Part shown: positions 1 to 12,973 of the stretch, one piece after another
How the letters are laid out: each line of letters opens with the position of its first letter
Numbering within the stretch: the first letter of the stretch is position 1
NCBI RefSeq assembly: GCF_026340255.1
Contig: NZ_JAPEPJ010000002.1
Span: 806,001 to 870,000, forward strand
Length of the DNA stretch: 64,000 bases
Direction of reading: 5' to 3'
Origin: Streptomyces sp. NBC_01408
GTDB lineage: Bacteria; Actinomycetota; Actinomycetes; Streptomycetales; Streptomycetaceae
Notes under the pieces: model-generated
The model's database searches: none
The model's input: the letters and a program-made list of their open reading frames with translations, nothing else
What the model was told of the DNA's origin: nothing
Made by a program: the position numbers and the translations under genes

Positions 1-2022
<2,022 letters not shown>

Positions 2023-2193
2023 CTAAGTGCATAACCAGACGGCAGCGGTCCGCCCCGAAACCCCGGCGCACCCGGGCCCGGCCCGCTCCCGCTGTGGCGG
2101 AGTTCACTCCGCCCCACCCGGCGCGCCCCACCCAGCGCGCCCCCGGCCTGGACGAGCAGGCGGGGGCGGCCAGGGATTGCAGCCGGACACCCC

Positions 2194-3354
2194 CTAGGGC
2201 AGGACCTTGCCGACGCCGCCCAGGGCCTGGGTGGCGCGCTGGTTGATCTGCCACAGCTGGCCTTCACGGTTGCTGACGTAGATCCACCCGTTGACGGTGT
2301 CCAGCGCGAGGCCCTCGCAGGTCCCCAGGCCGGTGGCCACCACGCGCTGCGCGCCGTCCGCGAGGGTGATCTCGTGCAGGCGCCCGCCGTTCAGGTGGTC
2401 GATGGTGTAGGCCCGGCCGGCGCCGTCGAGGGCCACGCGGATGGTGCTCGCCCCGGGAAGGTTGGTCACGACGCGGTGGGTGCGGGCGGCCAGGTCGACC
2501 TCGTACAGGTGGCCGCCGCCGTCCTTCCGTCCGACGTACGCCTTGCCCCGCCCGTCCAGCTCCACGCCGCCGGTGCCCTGCCCCAGGGCGGTGGCGATCG
2601 CCTGCTTCTGTCCGCCCGGCAGGTCGACGGCGAACAGCTGCCCGTCGAGCCAGCTGGCGACATAGGCCTTGCCCGCCGCGTCGAGCGCGACGCCGTACGC
2701 GTACGCCACGTCGGCGACCTTGCGGAAGGTGCCCTTATGCAGGTCCACCGCGAGCAGGCGCCCGCCGCTGTAGTCGGCGACGTACGCCGCGCCCTGGCCG
2801 TCCACCCGCACATCGCCGACCTCGCCCAGGGCGCTCGCGACCACGCGCTGGGCGCCGGTGTCGGCCTTCACCGCGTACAGCTTCTGTCCGCCCCGGTCGG
2901 CGACGTACACCGTGTTCAACGCCGGGTCGACCGCCAGGCCTTCGGATGTTCCCAGACCCGTCGCGATGAGGGCGTGGCTCTTCTTCTTGCCGATGAGCTC
3001 CGACAGGTCTTCGAGCTTCGGCATGTCCGCGTCGCCGATGCTCACCTTCGGCGGTCCGAACGCCTTCGTGGTCGCCGAGGCCATGGTGGAGGTCGAACCG
3101 GGGTCTTCGGAGACCTGACGCTGCGCGGCGGCCATGCCCTGGGCGTTCTGGAAGAGCGGGCCCAGGAAACCCATGACGTCGAACGCCCCGTGCGCGGTCT
3201 GGCGCACGAGCCACGGGTCCCGCTCACTCTCCAGCTTGCGCACGGCCTCCGAGACGTCCCCGGCTCCTGGAGTGTCCTTGCCCAGCGCCTGAGCGGACTT
3301 GTCGGCGGAACCGGCCTCGTCTCCGCCGTTGTCAAAGATGTTCTTGAAGGACAT
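2194..3354 (-). CDS. NHL/SMP-30-type beta-propeller protein
   Basis: A 386-residue protein starting MSFKNIFDNGGDEAGSA at an ATG with GGAGGAAA just upstream. The first 130 residues are polar and have no recognisable domain. From about residue 130 there are six repeats of roughly 43 residues, each with a VAxDxxGxxYVAD-like core and a following LYAVD or LFAVDL strand, typical of NHL/SMP-30 six-bladed propellers. No signal peptide or membrane segment is visible. It lies only 19 bases behind the pore-forming-toxin-like gene, on the same strand, so the two are probably co-transcribed. A propeller next to a toxin-like gene could serve as a binding partner or an immunity or carrier subunit, but that is inference. 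A gluconolactonase-type enzyme is the alternative. Confidence 0.72.
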   Translation of the reverse strand: MSFKNIFDNGGDEAGSADKSAQALGKDTPGAGDVSEAVRKLESERDPWLVRQTAHGAFDVMGFLGPLFQNAQGMAAAQRQVSEDPGSTSTMASATTKAFGPPKVSIGDADMPKLEDLSELIGKKKSHALIATGLGTSEGLAVDPALNTVYVADRGGQKLYAVKADTGAQRVVASALGEVGDVRVDGQGAAYVADYSGGRLLAVDLHKGTFRKVADVAYAYGVALDAAGKAYVASWLDGQLFAVDLPGGQKQAIATALGQGTGGVELDGRGKAYVGRKDGGGHLYEVDLAARTHRVVTNLPGASTIRVALDGAGRAYTIDHLNGGRLHEITLADGAQRVVATGLGTCEGLALDTVNGWIYVSNREGQLWQINQRATQALGGVGKVLP

Positions 3355-3373
3355 GGGGTTTCCTCCCGGCCCC

Positions 3374-4438
3374 TTAGAGGGGCTGCTTCTGGTTCTGGTA
3401 GTCGAGCACTTCCGGCTGGAAAACCCGGTGTTCTCCGGTACGGACAGCGACGATCTCGGCCGTCCCCTTCTGCAGGAACCGCTTTCCCTCGTCGGCCAGG
3501 TCGAAGCGGCCGGCATCGAGGGCGGACTCGCCGAGTTTCCACGCGATGACCCTGGAGTGCTTCGGGCCGGGAGCCTTCGACGGAGTCTCCGTCACCTCCA
3601 CCGGCTCGGGATAGTACAAGGCGACCCAGCCGCCGAAGGTGACGGGGAATTCATAGTCGAACTGGCGGATCTGGCGACGCGTCGTGGCCATCACGTCCGC
3701 CCGGCTCATGACTTCGAAACTGACCGCCGACTGGTGCTTCCATTCGGTGGTGAGGGAACCACTGACGGATCCGGTGATCCCGAGCAGGAGCTCTCCCCAC
3801 AACTCCCCGGTGCCGGTGACGGAACTCGTGGCCGTGGTGTTGCTCGTCGCCTCCGTCTGGGACTCCGTGTTGACGCCCTGGTTGTCCTTGCTGTTGAGCA
3901 GGGTGGTCTTCTGGTACTGCTTCATCTCCATGCTCTTCGCGAGCTGCTGCTGGAGCGATGCGATGGACTTCGCCCCGAAGGTGAGCTTCACCTCCCCTTG
4001 CAGCGACCAGCTGATCGTGTTCGAGATCGAGAATTCGACCGTGTCCGTCACGGTGATTTTGATCGGGTCGGTGCCATTGATGTACGTCTGCTTGGAGATC
4101 ATGTCGGGAGGGGGCTGCTGGATGTCGCTCCGCTCTTCGACGACCGGTACGCCGACATTCATATAGGCGCGCCAGCCACGCTCTTGCGCGGTCGCCTCTT
4201 CCTCTGGGAATCCGCCGTAGCGCACCTTGTTGAGGGAGAACCCGATCGGGTCGATCTGCTTGCCCCCGCCCTGGGGGGTCCTCTTGAATTTGTTCCGCAG
4301 TTGGTTCCGCTGGAGGATGCCGGCGGCCCTTGCGGCGATTTCGAGTTCCTCTTGGTTTCGCGTGGTCAATGGATGGCGCATAAATACGTCGTTGATGTAG
4401 GCCGTGCCCACATCGTTCTTCATACTGCTGGTGCCCAT
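3374..4438 (-). CDS. Aerolysin/ETX-MTX2-like beta-pore-forming protein (putative)
   Basis: A 354-residue protein with no signal peptide and no hydrophobic helix. Its central part, about residues 115-260, is a long run of Ser/Thr-rich strands with alternating polar and hydrophobic residues. Examples are TVEFSISNTISWSLQGEVKL, the stretch ESQTEATSNTTATSS and GELLLGITGSVSGSL. That texture is typical of the insertion hairpin and flanking strands of the aerolysin, epsilon-toxin and MTX2 fold. The N-terminal 100 residues would be the receptor-binding head. The start ATG follows GGGAGGGCTGAAGAGC. Codons are less GC-rich in the third position here than in neighbouring genes, which hints at acquisition. 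It precedes the propeller gene in a two-gene unit. The family assignment rests on strand pattern and composition only. A structural, non-toxin Ser/Thr-rich protein remains possible. Confidence 0.5.
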   Translation of the reverse strand: MGTSSMKNDVGTAYINDVFMRHPLTTRNQEELEIAARAAGILQRNQLRNKFKRTPQGGGKQIDPIGFSLNKVRYGGFPEEEATAQERGWRAYMNVGVPVVEERSDIQQPPPDMISKQTYINGTDPIKITVTDTVEFSISNTISWSLQGEVKLTFGAKSIASLQQQLAKSMEMKQYQKTTLLNSKDNQGVNTESQTEATSNTTATSSVTGTGELWGELLLGITGSVSGSLTTEWKHQSAVSFEVMSRADVMATTRRQIRQFDYEFPVTFGGWVALYYPEPVEVTETPSKAPGPKHSRVIAWKLGESALDAGRFDLADEGKRFLQKGTAEIVAVRTGEHRVFQPEVLDYQNQKQPL

Positions 4439-4642
4439 GCTCTTCAGCCCTCCCTGCGTCGCTGATCAGTGACGCTACGCATCCGGCGGCGGATGAACAC
4501 CGGGCTGAACTCGCCACCGGGCGACAATCGGACAAACGCCGCTGACCAGGCGCTTGATCACGATCGGGCCGGCGCGTTCCCGCGTCGGCCCGCCGTCCCG
4601 GGCGAACCATTTCCTTGATCCTTGGGGCCAAGATCCACAAAC

Positions 4643-4678
4643 GCGGTGCCGTGACCGTCGGTAACGGCACGGCACCGC
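4643..4678. terminator. Hairpin in the GH38/toxin intergenic region
   Basis: GCGGTGCCGTG at 4643-4653 pairs perfectly with CACGGCACCGC at 4668-4678. An inner CCGT/ACGG stem and a five-base loop extend it. It lies about 125 bases beyond the stop of the mannosidase gene on the minus strand and has no U-tract, as is usual in Streptomyces. The rest of 4439-4803 shows no convincing gene. It holds only a shorter imperfect palindrome near 4616-4634, plus whatever promoter serves the toxin-like gene. Confidence 0.5.
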
Positions 4679-4803
4679 GAGGTGTCCGGAACTACGGTCC
4701 GTGGCCGCCCGGGCGCCGCCGGCCCCACATCTTCCGGCTCGATCTGACCTCGGCCGAATGTTCGACTCCGCCGGGGCGCCTTGACGACAGACCTTGGGGC
4801 CGA

Positions 4804-7827
<3,024 letters not shown>

Positions 7828-7871
7828 GACGGCGGCTCCAGGAGTCGGGGCGTCGGTTCGGGAGGTGCGGC

Positions 7872-8813
7872 TCAGATCTTGACGGCTCCCTCTCCCACGC
7901 CCTTGAAGAAGAAACGCTGGAGGGCGAAGAAGAGGAGCACCATCGGGACGAGCGCGGCCATCGCACCCGCGGCGACGAGCCGCTGGTCGTTGACCGTGGT
8001 GGCGCCGGCCAGGGATTTCAGGCCGAGCTGGAGGGTGTAGTGGTCGCTGTCGGTGAGGACGAGCAGGGGCCAGAGGAAGTCGTCCCAGGCGCCCATGAAG
8101 CTGGTGATGCAGACGACGGCCAGGGCCCCCTTGGCGGCGGGGAGGAAGACCCGGGTGAAGCGGGTCCACTCGCCCGCGCCGTCCAGGACCGCGGCCTCCT
8201 CCACCTCCCGGGGCACGGCGAGGAAGGCCGCCCGCATGATCATGATGTTGAGGACGGAGACCGCTCCGGGGAGCCAGACACCGATGAGGGTGTCGACCAG
8301 GCCCATCTCTCGGACCGTCAGGAACATGGAGATCATCACGGACTCGAACGGGAACATCAGGGTGGCCACCAGCACGGTGAAGACGCTCCTGCGGCCCTTC
8401 CAGCCGGCCCGGGAGAGGGCGTAGCCGCCCATCGCGGCGAAGAGCAGGTTCGAGGTGACGGCGAGGGCGGCGACGGTGAGGGTGTTGCCCACGTACTGCA
8501 CCAGAGGGAACGATTCGGCGACCCGGACGTAGTTGTCGAAGGTGGGCTGCGAGGGCAGCACGCCGTCGTACACGTTCTCGGTGCGGCCCCGGATCGAGGT
8601 CAGGAACTGCCAGACGATCGGGCCCAGCATCACCACCAGCATCACCACCAGCGCCGTGTACCGCCAGGCCAGGGCGTTCCAGCGGCGCCCGCGGCCGGCG
8701 CCGCGGCGGCGGGCCCCCGTCCCGGCCTCGGGGGTGGGCGCGGGGGTCGGCTCGGGGGCGGACCCGGGGGTGGGCGCGGCGGCGGGCGCCGGGGTGGGCG
8801 CGGGGGTGCTCAA
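7872..8813 (-). CDS. CUT1 sugar ABC transporter permease, MalG-type
   Basis: A 313-residue inner-membrane permease. The N-terminus is a Pro/Ala/Thr-rich stretch of about 50 residues that probably stays cytoplasmic. It is followed by six hydrophobic segments. The EAA loop that contacts the ATPase is present as VEEAAVLDGAGEWTRF. The start is TTG with GGGAGA seven bases upstream, and its first bases overlap the TGA of the preceding permease by four bases (TTGA), so translation is coupled. Operon order is binding protein, MalF-type permease, this gene, alpha-mannosidase. No ATP-binding subunit is encoded nearby. As in many Streptomyces sugar systems a shared MsiK-type ATPase is likely, which is knowledge of the genus and not visible here. 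Confidence 0.92.
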   Translation of the reverse strand: MSTPAPTPAPAAAPTPGSAPEPTPAPTPEAGTGARRRGAGRGRRWNALAWRYTALVVMLVVMLGPIVWQFLTSIRGRTENVYDGVLPSQPTFDNYVRVAESFPLVQYVGNTLTVAALAVTSNLLFAAMGGYALSRAGWKGRRSVFTVLVATLMFPFESVMISMFLTVREMGLVDTLIGVWLPGAVSVLNIMIMRAAFLAVPREVEEAAVLDGAGEWTRFTRVFLPAAKGALAVVCITSFMGAWDDFLWPLLVLTDSDHYTLQLGLKSLAGATTVNDQRLVAAGAMAALVPMVLLFFALQRFFFKGVGEGAVKI

Positions 8814-9817
8814 CTCTCGTCTCCCTTCGACAGACGGCGGCCGAGCAGGCTGAAGACCAGCGTCAGCAGGAACAGCAGGATCGAGATGGCCGAGGCGTAG
8901 CCGGTCTCGCCGGAGAAGCCGAGGCCGACCTGCCGGATGAGGAAGGGCAGGGTGCGGGCGCCGCCGCCCGGGCCGCCGCTCTCACCGCCGAGAATGTAGA
9001 TCTCGGTGAAGACGCGCAGCGCGGAGATGGCCGAGAGCGTGCCGACCAGCAGCATCATCGGCTTCACCTGGGGGACGGTGATGCTGAAGAAGCGGCGCAC
9101 GGCCCCCGCGCCGTCGATGGCGGCCGCCTCGTGGAGGGAGGCGGGGACGTTCCCGAGGGCCGCCAGGTAGAAGACCATGTAGTAGCCCAGGCCCTTCCAC
9201 ACGGTCACGATCATCGCGGAGACCAGGAGCATCGTGCTGTCGGTGAGGAACGGGACCGGCTCGGAGACGATGCGCAGCTTCTGGAAGACCGTGTTCACGA
9301 GGCCGTCGCTGCGCAGCACCCACTGCCAGATCAGGCCGACGACCACGGCCGAGGCGATCACCGGGGTGTAGAGGGCGGAGCGGAAGAATCCGATGCCGGG
9401 GACTTTCGTCTGGACGAGGACGGCGAGGGCCAGCGGCAGGAGGACCAGGCAGGGGACGACGACCACGAGGTACAGCACGCTGTTGCCCGTCGCGACCCAG
9501 AAGTCCGGGTCGGCGAGGGCGCGCCGGTAGTTGTCGAAGCCGACGAACGAGCCGCCCCGCAGGATCTGGGCGTCGGTGAGGGAGAGGATGACGGTGTTGA
9601 CGAACGGCCAGATGCTGAACACCGCGACCATGGCCAGTCCGGGGGCGAGGAAGAGGTAGGGGGTCCACCAGGTGCGGTGGGGCAGCCCGGCCCCGTCCTC
9701 CGCCGCCCGCCGCGCCGCCTTCCCGCGGCGTGCCTCCCTCCCGCGCCGCACCCACCTCCCGCGGTGCCGTGCCTCCTCCGCCGTCCGGGTCTCCGCCGCC
9801 CGTAGTGCCTGCGTCAC
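8810..9817 (-). CDS. CUT1 sugar ABC transporter permease, MalF-type
   Basis: A 335-residue membrane protein whose N-terminal 45 residues are Arg/Ala/Glu-rich and cytoplasmic. Six transmembrane segments begin at TPYLFLAPGLAMVAVFSIWP. The EAA loop reads LHEAAAIDGAGAVRRFFSIT. The chosen start is the GTG that overlaps the TGA of the binding-protein gene (GTGA). It has no clear ribosome binding site of its own, so coupled translation is assumed. A longer in-frame extension into the binding-protein gene was rejected as antisense-type composition. It works as the partner of the permease encoded just downstream. Confidence 0.92.
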   Translation of the reverse strand: MTQALRAAETRTAEEARHRGRWVRRGREARRGKAARRAAEDGAGLPHRTWWTPYLFLAPGLAMVAVFSIWPFVNTVILSLTDAQILRGGSFVGFDNYRRALADPDFWVATGNSVLYLVVVVPCLVLLPLALAVLVQTKVPGIGFFRSALYTPVIASAVVVGLIWQWVLRSDGLVNTVFQKLRIVSEPVPFLTDSTMLLVSAMIVTVWKGLGYYMVFYLAALGNVPASLHEAAAIDGAGAVRRFFSITVPQVKPMMLLVGTLSAISALRVFTEIYILGGESGGPGGGARTLPFLIRQVGLGFSGETGYASAISILLFLLTLVFSLLGRRLSKGDES

Positions 9818-11148
9818 TTCGCGGCCGCGTCGGCGAGCAGCTTGTTGGCCGCTTCCTGGGCCTTGCGCACCGCCGTACGGGCGTCCTGCTCGCCCTTGAT
9901 GGCCTTCTGCATCTCGCGCACGACGGCGTCGCCGACCTGGTTGGTCCACTGGACGGGCGTGTTGGCGTCGAGGTCCGCGGTCTTGAGCTGCTCGGATCCG
10001 ACCGCGCGGGCCACGGTCTCCGCGTCCTTGCCGTCGCCCCGGTCCGAGAAGTAGGGGTCGGCCAGGCCCTGTGCGTTGGACGGGTAGATGGTGGCCTTCT
10101 TGGAGAACTCCACCTGGTTCGGGCCGTTGGTCACCCACTTGGCGAACTCGGCTGCCGCGTCGGGGTGCTTGGTGTCCTTCTTGATGCCGAGCGACTGGGC
10201 GTAGATGCCGATGTGGCCGAGCTTGCCGGTGACGGCGCCCGCGACCTGGGTGTTCGCGTAGATCTGCGGGGCGTTGCGTTTGATGTCCTTGACGAAGCCC
10301 GGGGAGCCCGGACCGAAGACGAGCTTGCCGCCGCCGTACAGCTGGTTGACGTCGTCGGACTTGAGGAGGGACTCCTTGGGCATCGCGCCCTTGGCGTAGA
10401 GGTCCTTCATCCGCTCGGCCCATTCGACGGCCTTGTCGGTGTCGAAGGTGAAGCGGTCCCGCTTCTCGTTCAGGATCGGGATGCCCATCTTCTGCCAGTC
10501 CCCCGGCAGCCGGCCCTTGGGATCGGCCATGAAGGCCGAGTACTGGCCGCCGGACTTGGCCGCTATCCGCTCGGCGTAGTCGAAGAACTGCTCGACACTG
10601 GTCGGCGGCGCGTCCGGATCCAGGCCGGCCTTCTGGAACAGCTCCCGGTTGTACGTGAGGATCTCCGGGGTCACGTACCAGGGGTAGGCGAACACGCCGT
10701 CGCCCTTGCCCGGCAGCTTGAACTGCTCCCAGGCGCCGGGCACGTACTCCTTCGCCGCCCCGCCGTCGAGTGCGGCCACGTCGGCGAGCATGCCCCGGTC
10801 GCCGAGGAGCTGGAAGGAGTCGGTGGAGAGGTTGACGACGTCAGGGAGGGCTCCTGCCTGGGCGTCCGCGACGAGCTTCTCGTTGTAGCCGTCGCCCGGC
10901 ACGTCCTCCCACTTGACCTCGGCCTCGGGGTACTTCGCCTCGAAGGCGTCGATCACGCCCTGGACGTACGCGGTGTACACGGGCTTGAGCTGGAGGGTTC
11001 TGAAGGTGATCTCACCGGCCACTCTGCCGGTCCGTTCCACCTCCTCCATACCTCCGGCGCCGCCGCTCACGCCACACGCCGAGAGCGCCAACAGGACGCC
11101 GGCCACGAGCCCGGCACCAGCGATACGGGTCAGGTCCGAACGAGTCAT
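9814..11148 (-). CDS. Extracellular sugar-binding lipoprotein of a CUT1 ABC importer
   Basis: A 444-residue solute-binding protein. It starts MTRSDLTRIAGAGLVAGVLL and has lipobox LSAC, cleaved before Cys and lipid-anchored. The mature part has the family 1 binding-protein pattern: EITFRTLQLKPVYTAYVQGV at the first lobe, WEDVPGDGYNEKL, and later AEFAKWVTNGPNQVEF. It is first in a four-gene operon with two permeases and a GH38 alpha-mannosidase, which suggests mannose-containing oligosaccharides as ligand. The ligand is inferred from context only. The promoter region upstream carries palindromic elements at 11329-11444. Confidence 0.92.
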   Translation of the reverse strand: MTRSDLTRIAGAGLVAGVLLALSACGVSGGAGGMEEVERTGRVAGEITFRTLQLKPVYTAYVQGVIDAFEAKYPEAEVKWEDVPGDGYNEKLVADAQAGALPDVVNLSTDSFQLLGDRGMLADVAALDGGAAKEYVPGAWEQFKLPGKGDGVFAYPWYVTPEILTYNRELFQKAGLDPDAPPTSVEQFFDYAERIAAKSGGQYSAFMADPKGRLPGDWQKMGIPILNEKRDRFTFDTDKAVEWAERMKDLYAKGAMPKESLLKSDDVNQLYGGGKLVFGPGSPGFVKDIKRNAPQIYANTQVAGAVTGKLGHIGIYAQSLGIKKDTKHPDAAAEFAKWVTNGPNQVEFSKKATIYPSNAQGLADPYFSDRGDGKDAETVARAVGSEQLKTADLDANTPVQWTNQVGDAVVREMQKAIKGEQDARTAVRKAQEAANKLLADAAAK

Positions 11149-11328
11149 CCTCGCCGCCTTCGCAGAAGTCCGGCCTCATTGCCGGAGGCGGTGCCCACGC
11201 TCGTCCGAAATCGAGATGCCGTCAATGAGGCGAAGACAGGGGTGGCCGGTGACCGGCGGGTGCCGAATGGCACGAGAGGCCGGTACGGCCCGCGAAGGAC
11301 CCCGTCAGCAACGCGATGAACTGGACTG

Positions 11329-11444
11329 ATGCGCTTTAGTACAAAGCCAGTTGAGGGTAGTATCGATTCGATAACGAAGCTGGTCGGCCGTCAGGAATTG
11401 ACTCCTTGTCGACCGTCCCCGGCGACGCACACTAATGCGCTTTA
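11329..11444. promoter_or_regulatory. Promoter/operator region of the mannoside uptake operon
   Basis: Within the roughly 370-base gap before the tRNA-like gene there are three notable elements. A perfect palindrome TATCGATTCGATA (six-base arms, one-base centre) lies at 11361-11373. A looser palindrome GCTTTAGTACAAAGC lies at 11333-11347. The decamer ATGCGCTTTA occurs twice in direct orientation, at 11329-11338 and 11435-11444. This AT-rich patch stands out in the GC-rich background and is placed for binding by a LacI- or GntR-type sugar regulator. No such regulator gene is nearby. I see no gene in the rest of 11149-11516. Confidence 0.4.
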
Positions 11445-11516
11445 CCCCACATCCCGCCAAACCCCTTTAACTCCCGCTTGTACGACCCGTGTTCGAACGG
11501 TTGGATTCCTTCGCCA

Positions 11517-11592
11517 CGGCGTGTAGCTCAGCAGCCAGAGCACCGGTCTCCACAACCGGAGGGCGCAGGGGCAGGACCTGCCACGCCGGCCA
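11517..11592 (+). tRNA. Noncanonical tRNA-Trp-like gene (anticodon CCA)
   Basis: The 76 bases fold into a full cloverleaf with an encoded CCA end. The acceptor stem is CGGCGTG/CACGCCG (7 bp, perfect), with U8 and A9. The D stem is GCTC/GAGC and the anticodon stem is CCGGT/ACCGG. The loop CTCCACA has U33 and anticodon CCA at 11550-11552. The T stem is GCAGG/CCTGC and the discriminator is G. The 5' half resembles ordinary actinobacterial tRNA-Trp. Three near-universal features are missing: the D loop AGCAGCCA has no GG pair, the T loop is GGCAGGA where TTCRA is expected, and position 37 is C where a purine is expected. It may be a degenerate copy, or a tRNA specialised for a job other than translation. 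Confidence 0.55.
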
Positions 11593-11865
11593 TGGACGAG
11601 AACACCGAACAGCAGCCCCCCGCCGCCGACGCCTCCTGCGCCGAGGTCTTCGCGTACTGCCTCACCGAGGAGGGCCTCGGCCGGCTCGGGTCCCTGCTGG
11701 ACAGCGGGCGGTACGTCCTGCGCGCAGCGCGAGGCGCTCACCGTCTGGCGGCCCTTGGAGGACGAGTTGCTCAGCCACTGGCTGCGTGCCGAGGACGCCG
11801 GCCCGCACTGGCACGCGGACGGGTCCCGTCTGCTGGAGCGCTACCGGGCCCTCGCCGGCGCGTAG
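11592..11865 (+). pseudogene. Frameshifted small hypothetical gene
   Basis: From the ATG at 11592, whose A is also the last base of the tRNA-like CCA end, a typical Streptomyces frame reads MDENTEQQPPAADASCAEVF and continues to LLDSGRYVLRA. Strong codon bias then moves to the +1 frame, reading EALTVWRPLEDELLSHWLRA up to a TAG at 11863-11865. The junction lies in CTGCGCGCAGCGC at about 11718-11730. Loss of one GC unit from a short GC repeat would explain the shift. The reconstructed protein is about 90 residues of unknown function. A sequencing error at the GC run is an alternative to real decay. Confidence 0.5.
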
Positions 11866-11928
11866 CGACCACCAACGAGTGGCTGTGACCAGCAGTCATA
11901 CGAAACCGGCCAGGATGGCACGTGGGCG

Positions 11929-12312
11929 TCAGGAACCCGTCGCGGCCCGGTCGGACTCGCTGCGAAGAACGCAGAATTCGTTGCCTTCGGGGTCAGCGAG
12001 GACTGCCCAGCCAGAGCCATCGGGATTCCGGTGATCGGTGACAAAGGTGGCACCGAGGCCGAGCAGCCGCTGTACCTCCTGCTCACGCGATGTCTCAGGG
12101 CGCAAGCACAGATGGATCCGGTTCTTGATCTTCTTGGACTCGGGCACCTGGTTGAAGTACAGCACTGGGCCCTCCGCCAGCAGCACCTGAGTCTCCCGGT
12201 CACCCGGTTTGTCCTCCGGATGCAGTGGACGGCCGGTCACTCTGCTCCAGAACCGGGCCAGCTCGTAGGCATCCGCACAGTCAATCGCCACGTTCTGCAA
12301 TACCGAAACCAT
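11929..12312 (-). CDS. VOC-fold (glyoxalase/bleomycin-resistance) protein
   Basis: A 127-residue single-domain protein of the vicinal oxygen chelate superfamily. It opens MVSVLQNVAIDCADAYELAR, the first beta strand and helix of the fold. It ends with WAVLADPEGNEFCVLR, the classic second-module signature. The central segment NRIHLCLRPETSREQEVQRL supplies the paired strand and helix. The start ATG has GAGGAAGG upstream. Members include small-molecule binding and resistance proteins as well as metal-dependent enzymes. Substrate and role cannot be read from the sequence. The gene stands alone between the broken gene at 11592 and a membrane protein. Confidence 0.88.
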   Translation of the reverse strand: MVSVLQNVAIDCADAYELARFWSRVTGRPLHPEDKPGDRETQVLLAEGPVLYFNQVPESKKIKNRIHLCLRPETSREQEVQRLLGLGATFVTDHRNPDGSGWAVLADPEGNEFCVLRSESDRAATGS

Positions 12313-12418
12313 GCGCGCGAGCCTTCCTCACTTCCACTCCGGACGCCACCGACTTGCGCTCAGCCTTCGCGCACACAGCTCAGACGCATGGCAGCACTTT
12401 CGATACACGCTCCAGGCG

Positions 12419-12784
12419 CTACTGCATCGGGTACTCGGCCTTCTGCGCGAGCTTGCCGTCCTTGAAGCAGAACCGGAACACGGTCTCCTTGCCGGCCTTG
12501 GGGTCGCTGCTGGAGACGTACCAGGAGCAGGTGCTGCCCTCCGGCTCGGCCGGGCCGCCCTCCTTGAGGACGCTCTTGACGAAGGTGTCGCCCGAGGGGA
12601 GCTTCCCGCGGACCTCGTTCTCCGGGTCGCCGGTCTGCACGGCCTCGTAGACCTTGGGGTCCACCAGGGTCCGGTCGGCTATGTCGAGCACCTTCCCCAT
12701 GCCGAAGACCAGGGCGACGAGGAGCCCGGCACCCACCACCAGCGCCACGCCGCAGCCGATCAGACAACCCTTGCGCTGTGCCAC
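12419..12784 (-). CDS. Small single-pass membrane protein, unknown function
   Basis: A 121-residue protein: MAQRKGCLIGCGVALVVGAG starts one transmembrane helix (about residues 7-30). An extracytoplasmic domain of about 90 residues follows, containing STCSWYVSS and VFRFCFKDG. The two exported cysteines may form a disulphide. The fold, with strand-rich alternation and KAEYPMQ at the end, looks like the small secreted domains common in Streptomyces, but I do not recognise a family. It is divergent from the universal stress gene to its right. Confidence 0.65.
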   Translation of the reverse strand: MAQRKGCLIGCGVALVVGAGLLVALVFGMGKVLDIADRTLVDPKVYEAVQTGDPENEVRGKLPSGDTFVKSVLKEGGPAEPEGSTCSWYVSSSDPKAGKETVFRFCFKDGKLAQKAEYPMQ

Positions 12785-12973
12785 GCCCGTTCCTCCATGT
12801 CGTGCCGTGTCCGGCGCCGTTCACCGTGACACCCCGACCTTCGCCTGAGCCGGGGGTGCGGGGCTGCCCTCCAAAGTCGTCGGTCGTCGCGACGATCGTC
12901 GTTCGAGGTCGGTCCGGCCTTCCGGGTATACATGGAGAAGATCGACTATTCGGGCGAAGTGAGAGGAATCACC

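Noticed and set aside
11517..11592. Integration att site (partial tRNA copy)
   Set aside because: A partial att copy would preserve the 3' half of a normal tRNA. Here the 3' half is the most divergent part but still pairs fully, and no integrase is nearby.
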